64,000 nt of DNA from Bog-793 sp035625025 (GCA_035625025.1 DASPQJ010000041.1:17672-81671); one strand, 5' to 3'. Shown: positions 43,894 to 52,316, counted from the first letter of the stretch. Notes: generated by a model from the letters alone, not told the origin. Made by a program: numbers and translations.

Positions 43894-44487
43894 GTGGCGC
43901 CGTATCCGGTGACCTTCGATCTCGAGCGACCGGAGAAGATGGACCGCGCCCACGTCTTTTTGCGGATCCTGCTCCTCGTTGTGCTCTCCTGGGTCGCCGG
44001 ATCCGCAACCGGAGGGGGTCTCGTCTATCTCGGTCTGCCCGTGGTCGCGGCGATCCTCATCTCCCAGGGTGGGGGGGAGCGCTACCTCACGGAGGACGGC
44101 GAGCGGATGACGAAGGTGCTTTCCTTCCTCGTCGGCCTGTATGCCTACTTCGCGCTCCTCACGGACCAACTGCCGGGCTTCGAGCGTGGCGCCATCCGCT
44201 TCGACGTCGTCCGCTCCGGCTCCCCCACCGTCTCCTCGGCACTCTGGCGGATCGCAAAGGCCATCCCGAGCGCGATCGTGCTCGCCCTGATCGGCTTCGT
44301 CAGCTGGATCGTGTGGCTCGTCGCCGCGATCTTCATCCTCGCGAGCGAGCGCTACCCCGCGGGGCTCTGGAACTTCCAACGCGGCGTCGTCCGCTGGGAG
44401 GCCCGTCTCCTCGCCTACCTCGCCTCGCTCGTCGATCCGTACCCACCCTTCTCGTTCGACACCGGACCGGCGAGCACGATCCCCTGA
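43894..44487 (+). CDS. DUF4389 membrane protein
   Basis: A 197-residue protein with about three to four membrane segments (about 24-60, 84-96, 130-155). It has the DUF4389 end pattern 'ERYPAGLWNFQRGVVRWEAR', 'LLAYLASLVDPYPPFSFD'. Function is unknown. It begins GTG 3 bp after the flavodoxin-like gene, suggesting a shared role at the membrane. It is convergent with the alcohol dehydrogenase. Confidence 0.82.
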   Translation: MAPYPVTFDLERPEKMDRAHVFLRILLLVVLSWVAGSATGGGLVYLGLPVVAAILISQGGGERYLTEDGERMTKVLSFLVGLYAYFALLTDQLPGFERGAIRFDVVRSGSPTVSSALWRIAKAIPSAIVLALIGFVSWIVWLVAAIFILASERYPAGLWNFQRGVVRWEARLLAYLASLVDPYPPFSFDTGPASTIP

Positions 44488-44539
44488 GGCTCGGCGCGCG
44501 ATGGCGCGACCGGGATCGTGACGGTCTCGCCGGGAGGCC

Positions 44540-45547
44540 TCAGCCCGCCTCGACGACGAGGACCGCCGCGCCCTCGACACGGTCGTGGGCGAGGTCGGCG
44601 AGGGCCTCGTCGGCGCGGGATAGAGGGTAGGGCGTCGTCACGACGCGCAGCGCCGCGCGGGCCGCGATCCGGAGGAATTCCTCGCCGTCGGCGCGGGTGT
44701 TGGCGGTCACGCTGCGCAGGTTCTTCTCGTAGAAGAGCTCGCTCTCGTAATCGAGCGGGGGGATCGCGCTGAGATAGATCCCCGCGACCGCGAGCGTCCC
44801 ACCCCGCTCGAGGGCGGCGAGGGCGACGGGCACGAGCTCTCCCGCCGGCGCGAAGAGGATCGCCGCGTCGAGCGGTTCGGGCGGCGGGTCGGCCGCCCCC
44901 TGGACCGACGCTGCCCCGAGCTCGCGCGCCAGTCGGCGGGCTTCGGCCGAGCGCGTCATCACGTGGACGGTCGCCCCCTCGTAGAGGGCGACCTGAGCGG
45001 CGAGATGCGCCGAAGCGCCGAAGCCGTAGATGCCGAGACGGCCGCCGGGAGGGAGCAGGGCCCGCCGCAAGGCCCGGAAGCCGATGATCCCGGCGCAGAG
45101 GAGCGGCGCGGCCTCGATGTCGGACGGCCCCGCGGGGATCGCGTAGGCGTAGCGCTCGTCGACGACCGCGAACTCGGCGTAGCCCCCGTCGGCGTCCCAC
45201 CCGGTGAAGGCCGGCGCCTGACAGAGGTTCTCGTCGCCGCGGCGACAGAAGCCGCACGTCCCGTCGGTCGCGCGCAGCCAGGCGATGCCGACTCGCGCCC
45301 CAACGGGGAACCTCGACGACCCTGGTCCCAACGCCTTCACCGTGCCGACGACCTCGTGGCCGGGCACGACCCCGGGCCGGCGCGGCGGCAGCTCTCCCGC
45401 CGCGAGGTGGAGATCGGTCCGACAGACCCCGCAGGCCCGCACCCCGACGAGGACCTCGCCCGGGCCCGGTTCGGGGACGGGACGGTCGACGAGACGGAGC
45501 GGCCCGTCCTCGATCGGGCCGGGGCGGTCGACGATCCACGCACGCAT
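44540..45547 (-). CDS. Zinc-dependent alcohol dehydrogenase family protein
   Basis: A 335-residue medium-chain dehydrogenase. The catalytic zinc site is 'GVRACGVCRTDLHLAAGELP' (Cys) and 'VVPGHEVVGTV' (His-Glu); the structural-zinc region is 'TCGFCRRGDENLC'. The Rossmann motif 'GIYGFGASAHLAAQVAL' is a variant of GxGxxG. The structural region shows only three Cys, as in a known ADH subgroup with the 'DGTC' start. Members oxidise or reduce simple alcohols and aldehydes. Start ATG 45547; divergent from the MscS gene. Confidence 0.88.
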   Translation of the reverse strand: MRAWIVDRPGPIEDGPLRLVDRPVPEPGPGEVLVGVRACGVCRTDLHLAAGELPPRRPGVVPGHEVVGTVKALGPGSSRFPVGARVGIAWLRATDGTCGFCRRGDENLCQAPAFTGWDADGGYAEFAVVDERYAYAIPAGPSDIEAAPLLCAGIIGFRALRRALLPPGGRLGIYGFGASAHLAAQVALYEGATVHVMTRSAEARRLARELGAASVQGAADPPPEPLDAAILFAPAGELVPVALAALERGGTLAVAGIYLSAIPPLDYESELFYEKNLRSVTANTRADGEEFLRIAARAALRVVTTPYPLSRADEALADLAHDRVEGAAVLVVEAG

Positions 45548-45693
45548 GACGTCAGTCTCGCGTCTTGCAGCCGGCACGACCGCTCGGATTGCCGGGCGAC
45601 CGGCCCGATGAGGTGCAACACTCGACGGTGGCGGCCGGTCACGGCGACGCCGGACGGGGACGGGGGAAAGGCCGTGGACGCTGGAGCAGTCTT

Positions 45694-46437
45694 TTGACGG
45701 CGCAGCGAACGTCACGCGACCGAGAACGTCCGGTTCGGGCGCGAACCGGCGGGGAGCCGGTCCCCCACGCGCATCACGCGCTGGTGTGCGCGGCCTACGG
45801 AGCGGTCGCCGTCGCCGCTCTCGTCGTCGGATCGGTTTTCGGCAAGGTCCATGGGGCACGCCTCGAACCGCGGGTCGTTCTCTGGTCGGCGACGGCGGTC
45901 TTCGTCCTGGCGGGGGTGACGACGACGCGGCGCCTCGCCCGTTGGCTCGGTCACGCCGTCGGGGTGAGCCCGCTCCCGGCGAGCGGGGCGGCTCTCCGCC
46001 TCACCATTTCGATCGCCGGCTACGTGATCATCCTCTTCGCGGCGCTCGGCCTCATCTCGGTGCCGATCGACCATCTGCTCGTCGGGGGCGCGGTGACCGG
46101 CGTCGTCCTGGGCATCGCCGCCCAGCAGGTGCTCGGCAACGTCTTCGCCGGCGTCGTGCTGCTTGTCGCCCACCCGTTTTCCGTCGGCAACCACATCCGG
46201 GTCCGGTCCGGGGCGCTCGGGGGACAGTTCGACGGCGTCGTGCGGGGGATGAATCTCACCTACGTCACGCTCCGCACCGAAGAGGGCACCCTCCACGTCC
46301 CGAACTCGGCCATGCTCGCCGCCGCCGTCGGTCCCTGGAAGAAAGCCGCCCTCAGCGCGGCGCCCGCCCCAGCGCCCACTGGGGGCGGCGGGGCGAATCC
46401 CATCCCGGCCGGGAGCGAGACGACGACCCCCCGTTAG
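45694..46437 (+). CDS. Small MscS-family mechanosensitive channel
   Basis: A 247-residue inner-membrane channel that opens on osmotic downshock. Three to four transmembrane helices lead to the pore helix 'VTGVVLGIAAQQVLGNVFAG', then the beta domain 'LLVAHPFSVGNHIRV' and 'YVTLRTEEGTLHVPNSAML'. The usual alpha/beta C-terminal domain is missing: after 'VGPWKKAALSAAP' the protein ends in a Pro/Gly tail. TTG 45694 is the likely start; the frame extends to 45565 without hydrophobic sequence. Confidence 0.82.
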   Translation: MTAQRTSRDRERPVRARTGGEPVPHAHHALVCAAYGAVAVAALVVGSVFGKVHGARLEPRVVLWSATAVFVLAGVTTTRRLARWLGHAVGVSPLPASGAALRLTISIAGYVIILFAALGLISVPIDHLLVGGAVTGVVLGIAAQQVLGNVFAGVVLLVAHPFSVGNHIRVRSGALGGQFDGVVRGMNLTYVTLRTEEGTLHVPNSAMLAAAVGPWKKAALSAAPAPAPTGGGGANPIPAGSETTTPR

Positions 46438-46599
46438 CACCGCGGCCACCGGGCGAAGCTGCGCGGCCAACGAAGAACAAACGAGCGGGCGGGTCCGAAC
46501 GGCTCGTCCCGTCGGCGCAAGGCCTCGATCGCGCCTCCGGGCCGGGCCGCCCGGCGCGGTCCGGGAGTCTTGTGTCGCGGGACCAGCTCCTCTCGGAGC

Positions 46600-47070
46600 T
46601 CGGGATCGCGTCGCAGTGACGACCTCCGCGCCGTAACGCATCGTGACTGTGCCCCGAAGCGTCGATCGCGGCTCCGATGCCCGCCAACAGCTCGTCGAGC
46701 TTCGCCGGCGGCAACTCGTTGTGGCCACGAAAGACGGGCACCTGGTTCAGCCACTCCTCCCGGGTGCAGGGCCGCTCCCCCTCGAACCGCCACTCCTCCG
46801 GGTCGCCGACACCGCCGCCTCGACCTCGAACCAGTTCCGCCGCGCGAGCTCGGCCATCCGGGGGTCGCCGTCGACCCCGAGCACCCGGCACCCGACCGCC
46901 CGGAACTGCCGGGCGAAGGTTCCTGTGCCGGACCCGGCGTCGAGGACGGCGGGTCCGGGACTCGTGGCGACGATCCTTTCCCCAAGACGTCGGGATAGCG
47001 GGGCCGCGCGCCCGTCGCCTTCGGCGTCCGAGCCGAACGAACCCGCGACCTCTCGGACTTCATTGGGCTC
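46600..47070 (-). pseudogene. Internally deleted methyltransferase relic
   Basis: Two ends of a class I methyltransferase without its middle. N-part: 'VREVAGSFGSDAEGDGRAAP', 'LGERIVATSPGPAVLDAGSG' and 'AVGCRVLGVDGDPRMAELAR' plus 'RNWFEVEAAV'. Next, in another frame, comes the C-part 'EEWRFEGERPCTREEWLNQV', 'PVFRGHNELPPAKLDELLAG' and 'IGAAIDASG', then after one more shift 'GTVTMRYGAEVVTATRSR'. In intact relatives about 100 residues ('FDAVVAGQTWHW...' region) lie between the parts, so a deletion of about 300 bp plus two frame changes is needed. It lies convergent with the MscS gene. Confidence 0.75.
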
Positions 47071-47289
47071 CGGCCGTCGAGCGGTCACGCGTCCCCGCCA
47101 AGCGGCGTGCCTCTGCTCGTTGCCGCCGGAGGGCGGAGTGAGCTGCAAGGAGGCCTGGCGCCGATTCGGCTCGCCCTACGAGTCGCGCGCGACTGACTTT
47201 CCGACTTCGCCGCGTCTTCCCGATCGCGGTTGGCTCGGCGCACAAGTTCCCGAGGCGCCACCTCTCCGCCCCGGTCGGTCGAGTCGAGG

Positions 47290-48177
47290 TCAGATCTTCC
47301 CGCCCTCGGCATTCCCCGTCCGTCGCCCCGAGGCTGCGACGAGAGCGCGTCGCGAAGACCCGGAAGGCGAGGTTCCCGGTGACGACCGCCAGACGTGCCG
47401 CCACGCCGTCCAGCCCCGGCCGATGGTGTAGGTCACAGCACCGATGGTCCCGACGAAGAACCCGATCGGAAGGTTCGACGTGTACGAAAGGGCGATGGCG
47501 GACCACACGGTCGCGAGAGCGATGACGACGGAGAGCCCCAGCGCGGTCAGGGGTTTGTTCGTGAAGGAACGAGCCGTGGCGGCCGGACTGATGAGCAGGC
47601 TGAAGATGAGGAGTGTCCCCACGACGGGCACGGCCATCGTGGTGACGAGCGCAACGACGAGGAGGAACGCGAGCTCCATCCGGTGGGTGTCGACACCCCG
47701 TGACTCGGCGGCATCGGGCATCACCGACGACAGGAGCAACGGCCGGTAGAGAAGGACGATCGCGGCGACGCAGACCGCCCCGATCACCGCCGTCGGCACG
47801 AGCTCGCTGCTGCTGACGCCGAGGACCTCGCCGAAAAGCAGCGAGAAGATCTCGGGCGCGTACTCCGTCGTCATCGCCAAGAAAAGAGCACCGATCCCGA
47901 GCATCACGACGATGGCGAGTGCCGTGGCGACGTCGTGCCGCTGCCGCCGCCCGAGACCGGCGATCCCGATCGCGCCGAGCAAGGAGAAGACCCCCAGTCC
48001 GAGGATGGTGTTCACGCCGAGAAGGCTCGCTCCCGCGGCCCCCGCGAACGCGCCGTTCGGGAGGGCGTGGGCCGCGAACGACGAGCCGCGCAGGACGGTG
48101 AAGAAGCCGACGACCCCGGCGACGACCGCGACGATCGTGGACGCCTCCCAGGCGTTCACCATGAACTGCGAGAACAT
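47290..48177 (-). CDS. Metal ABC transporter permease (ABC-3 family), second subunit
   Basis: A 295-residue membrane subunit with about eight helices: 'FFTVLRGSSFAAHALPNGAF', 'GVFSLLGAIGIAGLGRRQRH', 'LLYRPLLLSSVMPDAAESRG', 'AVPVVGTLLIFSLLISPAAT'. The pattern is that of ZnuB/MntB permeases. It overlaps the preceding permease by 1 nt (TGATG) and ends with a charged tail. It is the fourth gene of the uptake operon; a heterodimer with the first permease is likely. Confidence 0.88.
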   Translation of the reverse strand: MFSQFMVNAWEASTIVAVVAGVVGFFTVLRGSSFAAHALPNGAFAGAAGASLLGVNTILGLGVFSLLGAIGIAGLGRRQRHDVATALAIVVMLGIGALFLAMTTEYAPEIFSLLFGEVLGVSSSELVPTAVIGAVCVAAIVLLYRPLLLSSVMPDAAESRGVDTHRMELAFLLVVALVTTMAVPVVGTLLIFSLLISPAATARSFTNKPLTALGLSVVIALATVWSAIALSYTSNLPIGFFVGTIGAVTYTIGRGWTAWRHVWRSSPGTSPSGSSRRALVAASGRRTGNAEGGKI

Positions 48178-49079
48178 CAGGCGACCTCTCGGCCGGACGG
48201 ACGCTGGGCGGCGGCGCGGCGGGCGACGAGAAGGTCCACGACGAGGTAGACGGCGAAGACCACGGTGACGACGAAGAAACTGACCGGCCACCCGCGGTGA
48301 GACGGCGTCCAGTAGTAGCTGTCGTAAGAAAGGAGGATGCCGAGCCAGGTCGCACCGACGCCGAAGCCGGCGGCGGCGGCGACGGCGGTCCCGGTTCGCC
48401 TCGTGAGCCGCAGCGCGGTCGCGGCGGGACCGATGAGGAGGGCAGTCGACAGGATCGCCCCGATCGTGATCGCCGAGAGCGACACGGCGAGGGCGAGGGC
48501 GACGAGGAACCCGATCCCGACGAGGCGCAGCGAGACCCCGCGGGCCGCGGCGAGCTCCGGGCTTAACGAGCTGAGGATGAGAGGGCGGTATAAGGAGAAC
48601 GTCAAGCCGGTCGCCAGAACGGCGAGGACGACGATGATCGGAACGATCGATGAAGGCAGGGTGAAGATCGAACCGAACAGCACGTTAATCGTCGCCCCGG
48701 TCGTACTCGTTGACGTCGCGTCAAAGTACAAAAAGAGCGCCGCGAGCCCGAGTGCCGCCCCGAGGACGATGCCCGTGGCGACGTCCCGGCCCCGAGGTCG
48801 CCGGATGCCGATCAGCTCCATCGTCCCTGCCGCCACGAGGTTCATGGCGACGAATCCGTACAACGGGCTGATGCCAACGAGGAACGCCGCCGATCCTCCG
48901 GCGGTGCCGATGTCGGCCAGTGAATGCCCGGCGAAGGACTGCCCGCGCACGACGGTGAAGGTGCCGACGACGCCGGACACGACCGCCGCGACGGCTCCGA
49001 CGACAAGCGCGACGTGGACGGGGGAGCTGGCGAAGAATCCCGGCCCGATGACGGACGAGCCGATACTCGCCGGTCTCAC
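48177..49079 (-). CDS. Metal ABC transporter permease (ABC-3 family), first subunit
   Basis: A 300-residue membrane subunit of the same family: 'GTFTVVRGQSFAGHSLADIG', 'GTMELIGIRRPRGRDVATGI', 'LYRPLILSSLSPELAAARGV' and 'GAILSTALLIGPAATALRL'. Two diverged permeases in one operon are usual for Mn/Zn systems of actinobacteria and streptococci. The GTG start overlaps the ATPase stop (GTGA). Confidence 0.88.
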   Translation of the reverse strand: MRPASIGSSVIGPGFFASSPVHVALVVGAVAAVVSGVVGTFTVVRGQSFAGHSLADIGTAGGSAAFLVGISPLYGFVAMNLVAAGTMELIGIRRPRGRDVATGIVLGAALGLAALFLYFDATSTSTTGATINVLFGSIFTLPSSIVPIIVVLAVLATGLTFSLYRPLILSSLSPELAAARGVSLRLVGIGFLVALALAVSLSAITIGAILSTALLIGPAATALRLTRRTGTAVAAAAGFGVGATWLGILLSYDSYYWTPSHRGWPVSFFVVTVVFAVYLVVDLLVARRAAAQRPSGREVA

Positions 49080-49912
49080 GCCGACTCCGTTCCGCCGGCC
49101 GGCTCGGCGTGGTGCAGCCCCTCGTTCTCCCGGCCCGCGACGACGAGGACCCGGTCGTGAACCCGGATGACGTCGACGTGGCGCCCGTACAGCCGGCTCA
49201 ACGACTGGGTGGAGACGACCTCGTCCGTGGTGCCGCTCGCCACCCGGCCCCCGGCGATGTACACGACCCGATCCATCACGGGTAGCAGAGGGTTCATGCC
49301 GTGGGCGGCGAACAGGACCGCGACGTTCTGCTCAGTAGCGATACGCGCCACGAGAGTGACGACCTCCTGCTCGCTCCGGATGTCGAGGTTGGCAAGCGGC
49401 TCGTCGAGGAGAAGGAGCCGCGGGCGACTGATGAGAGCGTGAGCGATCATGATGCGCTGCTGCTCGCCACCCGAGAGGTTGCCCACCCGAGCGTCCGCGA
49501 AGCTCGTCGCGTCGACCGCTTCGAGCATCTCGTCGACGAGGGCCTTGCGTCTCGCCGTCGGTCGGGGCATCCCGAAACGGTGGCCGTCGATCCCTAGCCC
49601 CACGAGATCCCGGGCCCGGATCGGCATGTCGGGATCGAGCCCGATCTTCTGGGGGACGTAGCCGATGAGGGGATTGCTGGCCGACCGGGGCTTCCCCAAC
49701 ACTCGGATGGTTCCCGACGTCGGAGCGACCAGGCCGAGGATGACTCGCAGAAGAGTCGTCTTGCCCGCTCCGTTCGAGCCGATCAGCCCGATGAACTCAC
49801 CGGCGTCGCAGCGGAAGCTGACGTCACGGAGGATCTCCCGACCTGCAAGCGAGACAGTGACGTTCTCGAGCGCCAGGATCTCCGACCCGCCGAAGCCGGT
49901 CGCGTCCGTCAT
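49076..49912 (-). CDS. Metal ABC transporter ATP-binding protein
   Basis: A 278-residue ATPase: Walker A 'IGSNGAGKTTLLRVILGL', Q-loop 'IGYVPQKIGLDPDMPI', signature 'GNLSGGEQQRIMIAHAL' and Walker B 'LLLLDEPLANLDIRS'. It powers uptake through the two permeases. ATG 49912 overlaps the substrate-binding protein stop (ATGA). The frame from 49984 is shadow of the upstream gene. Confidence 0.9.
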   Translation of the reverse strand: MTDATGFGGSEILALENVTVSLAGREILRDVSFRCDAGEFIGLIGSNGAGKTTLLRVILGLVAPTSGTIRVLGKPRSASNPLIGYVPQKIGLDPDMPIRARDLVGLGIDGHRFGMPRPTARRKALVDEMLEAVDATSFADARVGNLSGGEQQRIMIAHALISRPRLLLLDEPLANLDIRSEQEVVTLVARIATEQNVAVLFAAHGMNPLLPVMDRVVYIAGGRVASGTTDEVVSTQSLSRLYGRHVDVIRVHDRVLVVAGRENEGLHHAEPAGGTESA

Positions 49913-50859
49913 GGCTTCAGGCGCGTCGTGGAGACGTCGTCCGCCACGGCCTTCTGCAACGCGGCGACCTCGGCGAGCATCCACGACTGGTAGTCGTAGC
50001 CGGGCACGGGCATCGTCTCGTAGACACCGACGACGGGGATGCCCGCATGGAGGGCGTCAGCGATGAAGCTTTCGGTGAGCGAATCCGTGACCTGCTGGTT
50101 GTAGACGAATACCTTGACTTTGTACTGCGAGAAAAGGCCCTCCTGGATCGAGACGTCCTGTGGTGACGGGTCGACGCCGTTCATGATGTCCGCCTGCAGC
50201 GTGAACGGCGTGAGGTTCTTCGTCCCGGCTGCTTCGAGCATGTAATCCGCCACGGGCTCCGTCGTTGCGACCGGAGTGTTCGGATGTGTCGATCTGAACC
50301 TGGCGATCGCCTGGAGCCACGGACGGAGCGAAGTGGCAAACGCCGCCGCGTTGGCCCGGAAGTAGGCGGCGTGCCGGGGGTCAATCTCGGAGAAGTCGGC
50401 GGCGAGCTTGTCCGCCACCTTCGGCATGCTGGCCGGGTTGTACCAAAGGTGCGGGTTCGGCGTGCTGTCCGGGAGGCCGAGGAGCTGTTGGACGTCGACG
50501 ACGTACCGCCTGGGGTTCGGGGACGCCGACTCGATCTTCGTCATGAAATCGTCGTAGCCGATCCCGTTCTGGATGACGACCCGGGCGGAGCTGACAGCCT
50601 GGGCGACTCCCGGCGAGACCTCGTAGGTGTGCGGATCCGTGTTCGGGTTGCTCTCGACAGAGTCGACGGTCACGTATCTCCCACCGATCTGCGCCGCGAC
50701 GTTGCCGTACTCGTTCTCTGCGGCGACGACGGCGATCCCCGCGTTCGGCGCGCTGCCGTGCGCCACGGGGCCCGCCCCCAACCCGGCGAGCGTCACGACC
50801 ACAGCGAGAAAAGGCGCCCCCGCCCCGGCTCCTCGGCGGATCTTCCTCCGAACCTCCAC
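49909..50859 (-). CDS. Zinc/manganese ABC transporter substrate-binding protein (ZnuA-like)
   Basis: A 316-residue secreted cluster-9 binding protein with a signal peptide (about 1-35; no lipobox Cys seen). Metal ligands likely are His in 'NPNTDPHTYEVSPG', His in 'NPHLWYNPASMP' and an acidic residue near 'VATTEPVADYMLEAAG', plus the late 'GVYETMP' loop. It lacks the His-rich loop of classical ZnuA. It is the first gene of the uptake operon, divergent from the ArsR and Fur genes. The GTG start has a strong AGGGGGG leader. Zinc is favoured by the linked regulators, but manganese is possible. Confidence 0.88.
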   Translation of the reverse strand: MEVRRKIRRGAGAGAPFLAVVVTLAGLGAGPVAHGSAPNAGIAVVAAENEYGNVAAQIGGRYVTVDSVESNPNTDPHTYEVSPGVAQAVSSARVVIQNGIGYDDFMTKIESASPNPRRYVVDVQQLLGLPDSTPNPHLWYNPASMPKVADKLAADFSEIDPRHAAYFRANAAAFATSLRPWLQAIARFRSTHPNTPVATTEPVADYMLEAAGTKNLTPFTLQADIMNGVDPSPQDVSIQEGLFSQYKVKVFVYNQQVTDSLTESFIADALHAGIPVVGVYETMPVPGYDYQSWMLAEVAALQKAVADDVSTTRLKP

Positions 50860-50945
50860 GTCGCCCGCCCCCCTTTTTTCCCTTTACCTCCAACCGGCTA
50901 TCGCCTTTCCCTGTCGGGAGGTACGAACCGCTCGTGTGTGCAAAG

Positions 50946-51015
50946 ATGGTAACAGAAACGGGAACCGTTGCAACTAACTATATGACGCTGCACTTATATA
51001 AACTCCGGCTAATAT
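50946..51015. promoter_or_regulatory. Divergent promoters and dyads between the metal-uptake operon and arsR-fur
   Basis: Rare AT-rich patch. Minus strand (uptake operon): TTGCAA (50968-50973), 16 bp, TACCAT (50946-50951); the perfect dyad AACGG-GAA-CCGTT (50957-50969) fills the spacer. Plus strand (arsR): TAATAT (51010-51015) is 6 nt before the GTG, a leaderless -10; the dyad TATATGA-N8-TTATATA (50979-51000, 6 of 7 paired) lies just upstream. The second resembles ArsR/SmtB operators and would block arsR transcription. I infer, not see, which protein binds which site. Confidence 0.55.
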
Positions 51016-51021
51016 TGTGCC

Positions 51022-51339
51022 GTGCCGCAGACTGACGGTCGCGAAGCCCTGCCCGGGGCCGTCGTGCTGCTGAAGGCGCTGGCAGCCGAGGTGCGCCTCG
51101 CGGTGGCCGCCGAACTGCGGCGCGGTCCACGGTGCGTCCATGAACTGCAGGCGGCTCTGCGCCTGGAGGGCCGAGAGGTGAGTCAACCGTTGCTCTCCCA
51201 GCACCTCAAGGTCCTCCGGAATGCCGGGCTCGTCACGACGACCCGCCTCGGGGTGGAGCGGACCTACCAACTCGCCGATGACCGCGTCGGCCACCTCGTC
51301 GACGACGCTCTCGGCCACTCCCTCGAAGGGGCCAGATGA
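51022..51339 (+). CDS. ArsR/SmtB-family metal-type regulator
   Basis: A 105-residue winged-helix repressor: 'LLKALAAEVRLAVAAELRRG', recognition region 'SQPLLSQHLKVLRNAGLVTT', and wing 'RLGVERTYQLADDRV'. Cys38 and His40 ('RCVHEL') sit where ArsR-type proteins keep metal ligands in helix 3, but the classical CxC is incomplete. The leaderless GTG start follows TAATAT by 6 nt. The stop overlaps the Fur-family gene (ATGA). It probably controls itself and maybe the metal-uptake operon. Confidence 0.88.
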   Translation: MPQTDGREALPGAVVLLKALAAEVRLAVAAELRRGPRCVHELQAALRLEGREVSQPLLSQHLKVLRNAGLVTTTRLGVERTYQLADDRVGHLVDDALGHSLEGAR

Positions 51340-51797
51340 CCGGGCCGATCGAAGGAGCGGCTCTCAGGACGCCCCGGGAGCGGTTGACCCGCCAAAAACG
51401 GGCGCTCGCCGGCGCGCTCGATGCCTCGTACTCCTTTCAGTCCGCCCAAGAGCTCTTCACGCAGCTGCGGTCCCGGGGCGAAAACGTCGGACTGACGACC
51501 ATCTACAACCAGTTACGCGCTCTCGCCGAAGCCGGCGAGGTCGACGTGCTGCGATCGGACGACGGGGAGACGCTCTACCGCCGATGCGGGTCCGAGCACC
51601 ACCACCACCATCTCGTCTGCCGTAAGTGCGGTGTCACCGTGGAAGTCGAGGACGCCGAGGTCGAGCGCTGGGCGACCCGCATCGCCACGGACAACGGCTT
51701 CGGCGGCACGACCCACACCATCGAGATCATCGGAACATGCGCGAATTGCATGTCGGACGGAGGCCCGGACTGGTCGGGAGATCCCGCCAGGGAGTGA
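51336..51797 (+). CDS. Fur-family metalloregulator (Zur-like)
   Basis: A 153-residue Fur protein: DNA-binding part 'RALAGALDASYSFQSAQELF', 'VGLTTIYNQLRALAEAGEVD'; metal sites at His88-92 (run of five His before 'LVCRKCG'), structural zinc Cys95/Cys98 and Cys135/Cys138 ('CANC'). Placement beside a zinc-type uptake operon favours Zur, a zinc-sensing repressor of uptake, over Fur or Mur. It is coupled to arsR by a 4-nt overlap, an unusual pairing of two metal sensors in one transcript. Confidence 0.9.
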   Translation: MTGPIEGAALRTPRERLTRQKRALAGALDASYSFQSAQELFTQLRSRGENVGLTTIYNQLRALAEAGEVDVLRSDDGETLYRRCGSEHHHHHLVCRKCGVTVEVEDAEVERWATRIATDNGFGGTTHTIEIIGTCANCMSDGGPDWSGDPARE

Positions 51798-51905
51798 CGC
51801 AAGAGGCGTGATCCACAACGCCTCCCTCTACATCGCGGGGATCGCGGCCCCCGCCCCCGGTGCGACGACGGTCCTTCCCATGAGGCGCCGCCCGCCCCGG
51901 CAGGC

Positions 51906-52316
51906 TTATCTCGAGTGGACCGGCGACCCCTCCTCGGCGTCGAGGTCGACCAACCGGCACGGGATCACGGCGTCCTCGTAGATGTGGTAGCTCGCGCAGA
52001 TCCGGTGGTAGCCGTCGGCGATCGTGAGCGGCGTGTCGGTCGCGAGGTCGCCCGCGACGAGGAGCACCGGCGAGAGACGCCTTCCTTTCTGGACCTTTTT
52101 CAGGTCCTTTTGGACGTGGAAGTTGTCGGCGGGGAGTGCCTCGAGCCTGCTCGCCCGCAACAGGTCTTTCGCCATCCGGCGCACGATGGGGGCCTTTTTC
52201 AGCGCCGCGACGAGCGCCTCCGCCCGGGACTCGCTGGCGACGAGGCTCAGATAGCTCTGCGCGGCCGGGTAGTCCTGTTCCTCGGGCTCGTCCTGCCAGT
52301 GCTCTTTGCGCGCCAT
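51906..52316 (-). CDS. ParB-nuclease-fold-like small protein
   Basis: A 136-residue cytosolic protein. N-terminal acidic part 'WQDEPEEQDYPAAQ', a helical stretch, then 'DLKKVQKGRRLSPVLLVAGD', 'PLTIADGYHRICASYHIYED' and 'AVIPCRLVD'. The 'DGYHR' box followed by a short helix is reminiscent of the ParB N-terminal/sulfiredoxin-like fold ('GnhR'), but the link is weak. Function unknown. ATG 52316; no close neighbour on the same strand. Confidence 0.6.
   Translation of the reverse strand: MARKEHWQDEPEEQDYPAAQSYLSLVASESRAEALVAALKKAPIVRRMAKDLLRASRLEALPADNFHVQKDLKKVQKGRRLSPVLLVAGDLATDTPLTIADGYHRICASYHIYEDAVIPCRLVDLDAEEGSPVHSR

Noticed and set aside
46559..46620. Plus-strand peptide 'SRDQLLSELGIASQ' as a lost channel end
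   Set aside because: Too short and not like the MscS C-terminal domain; no frame link to the channel gene.
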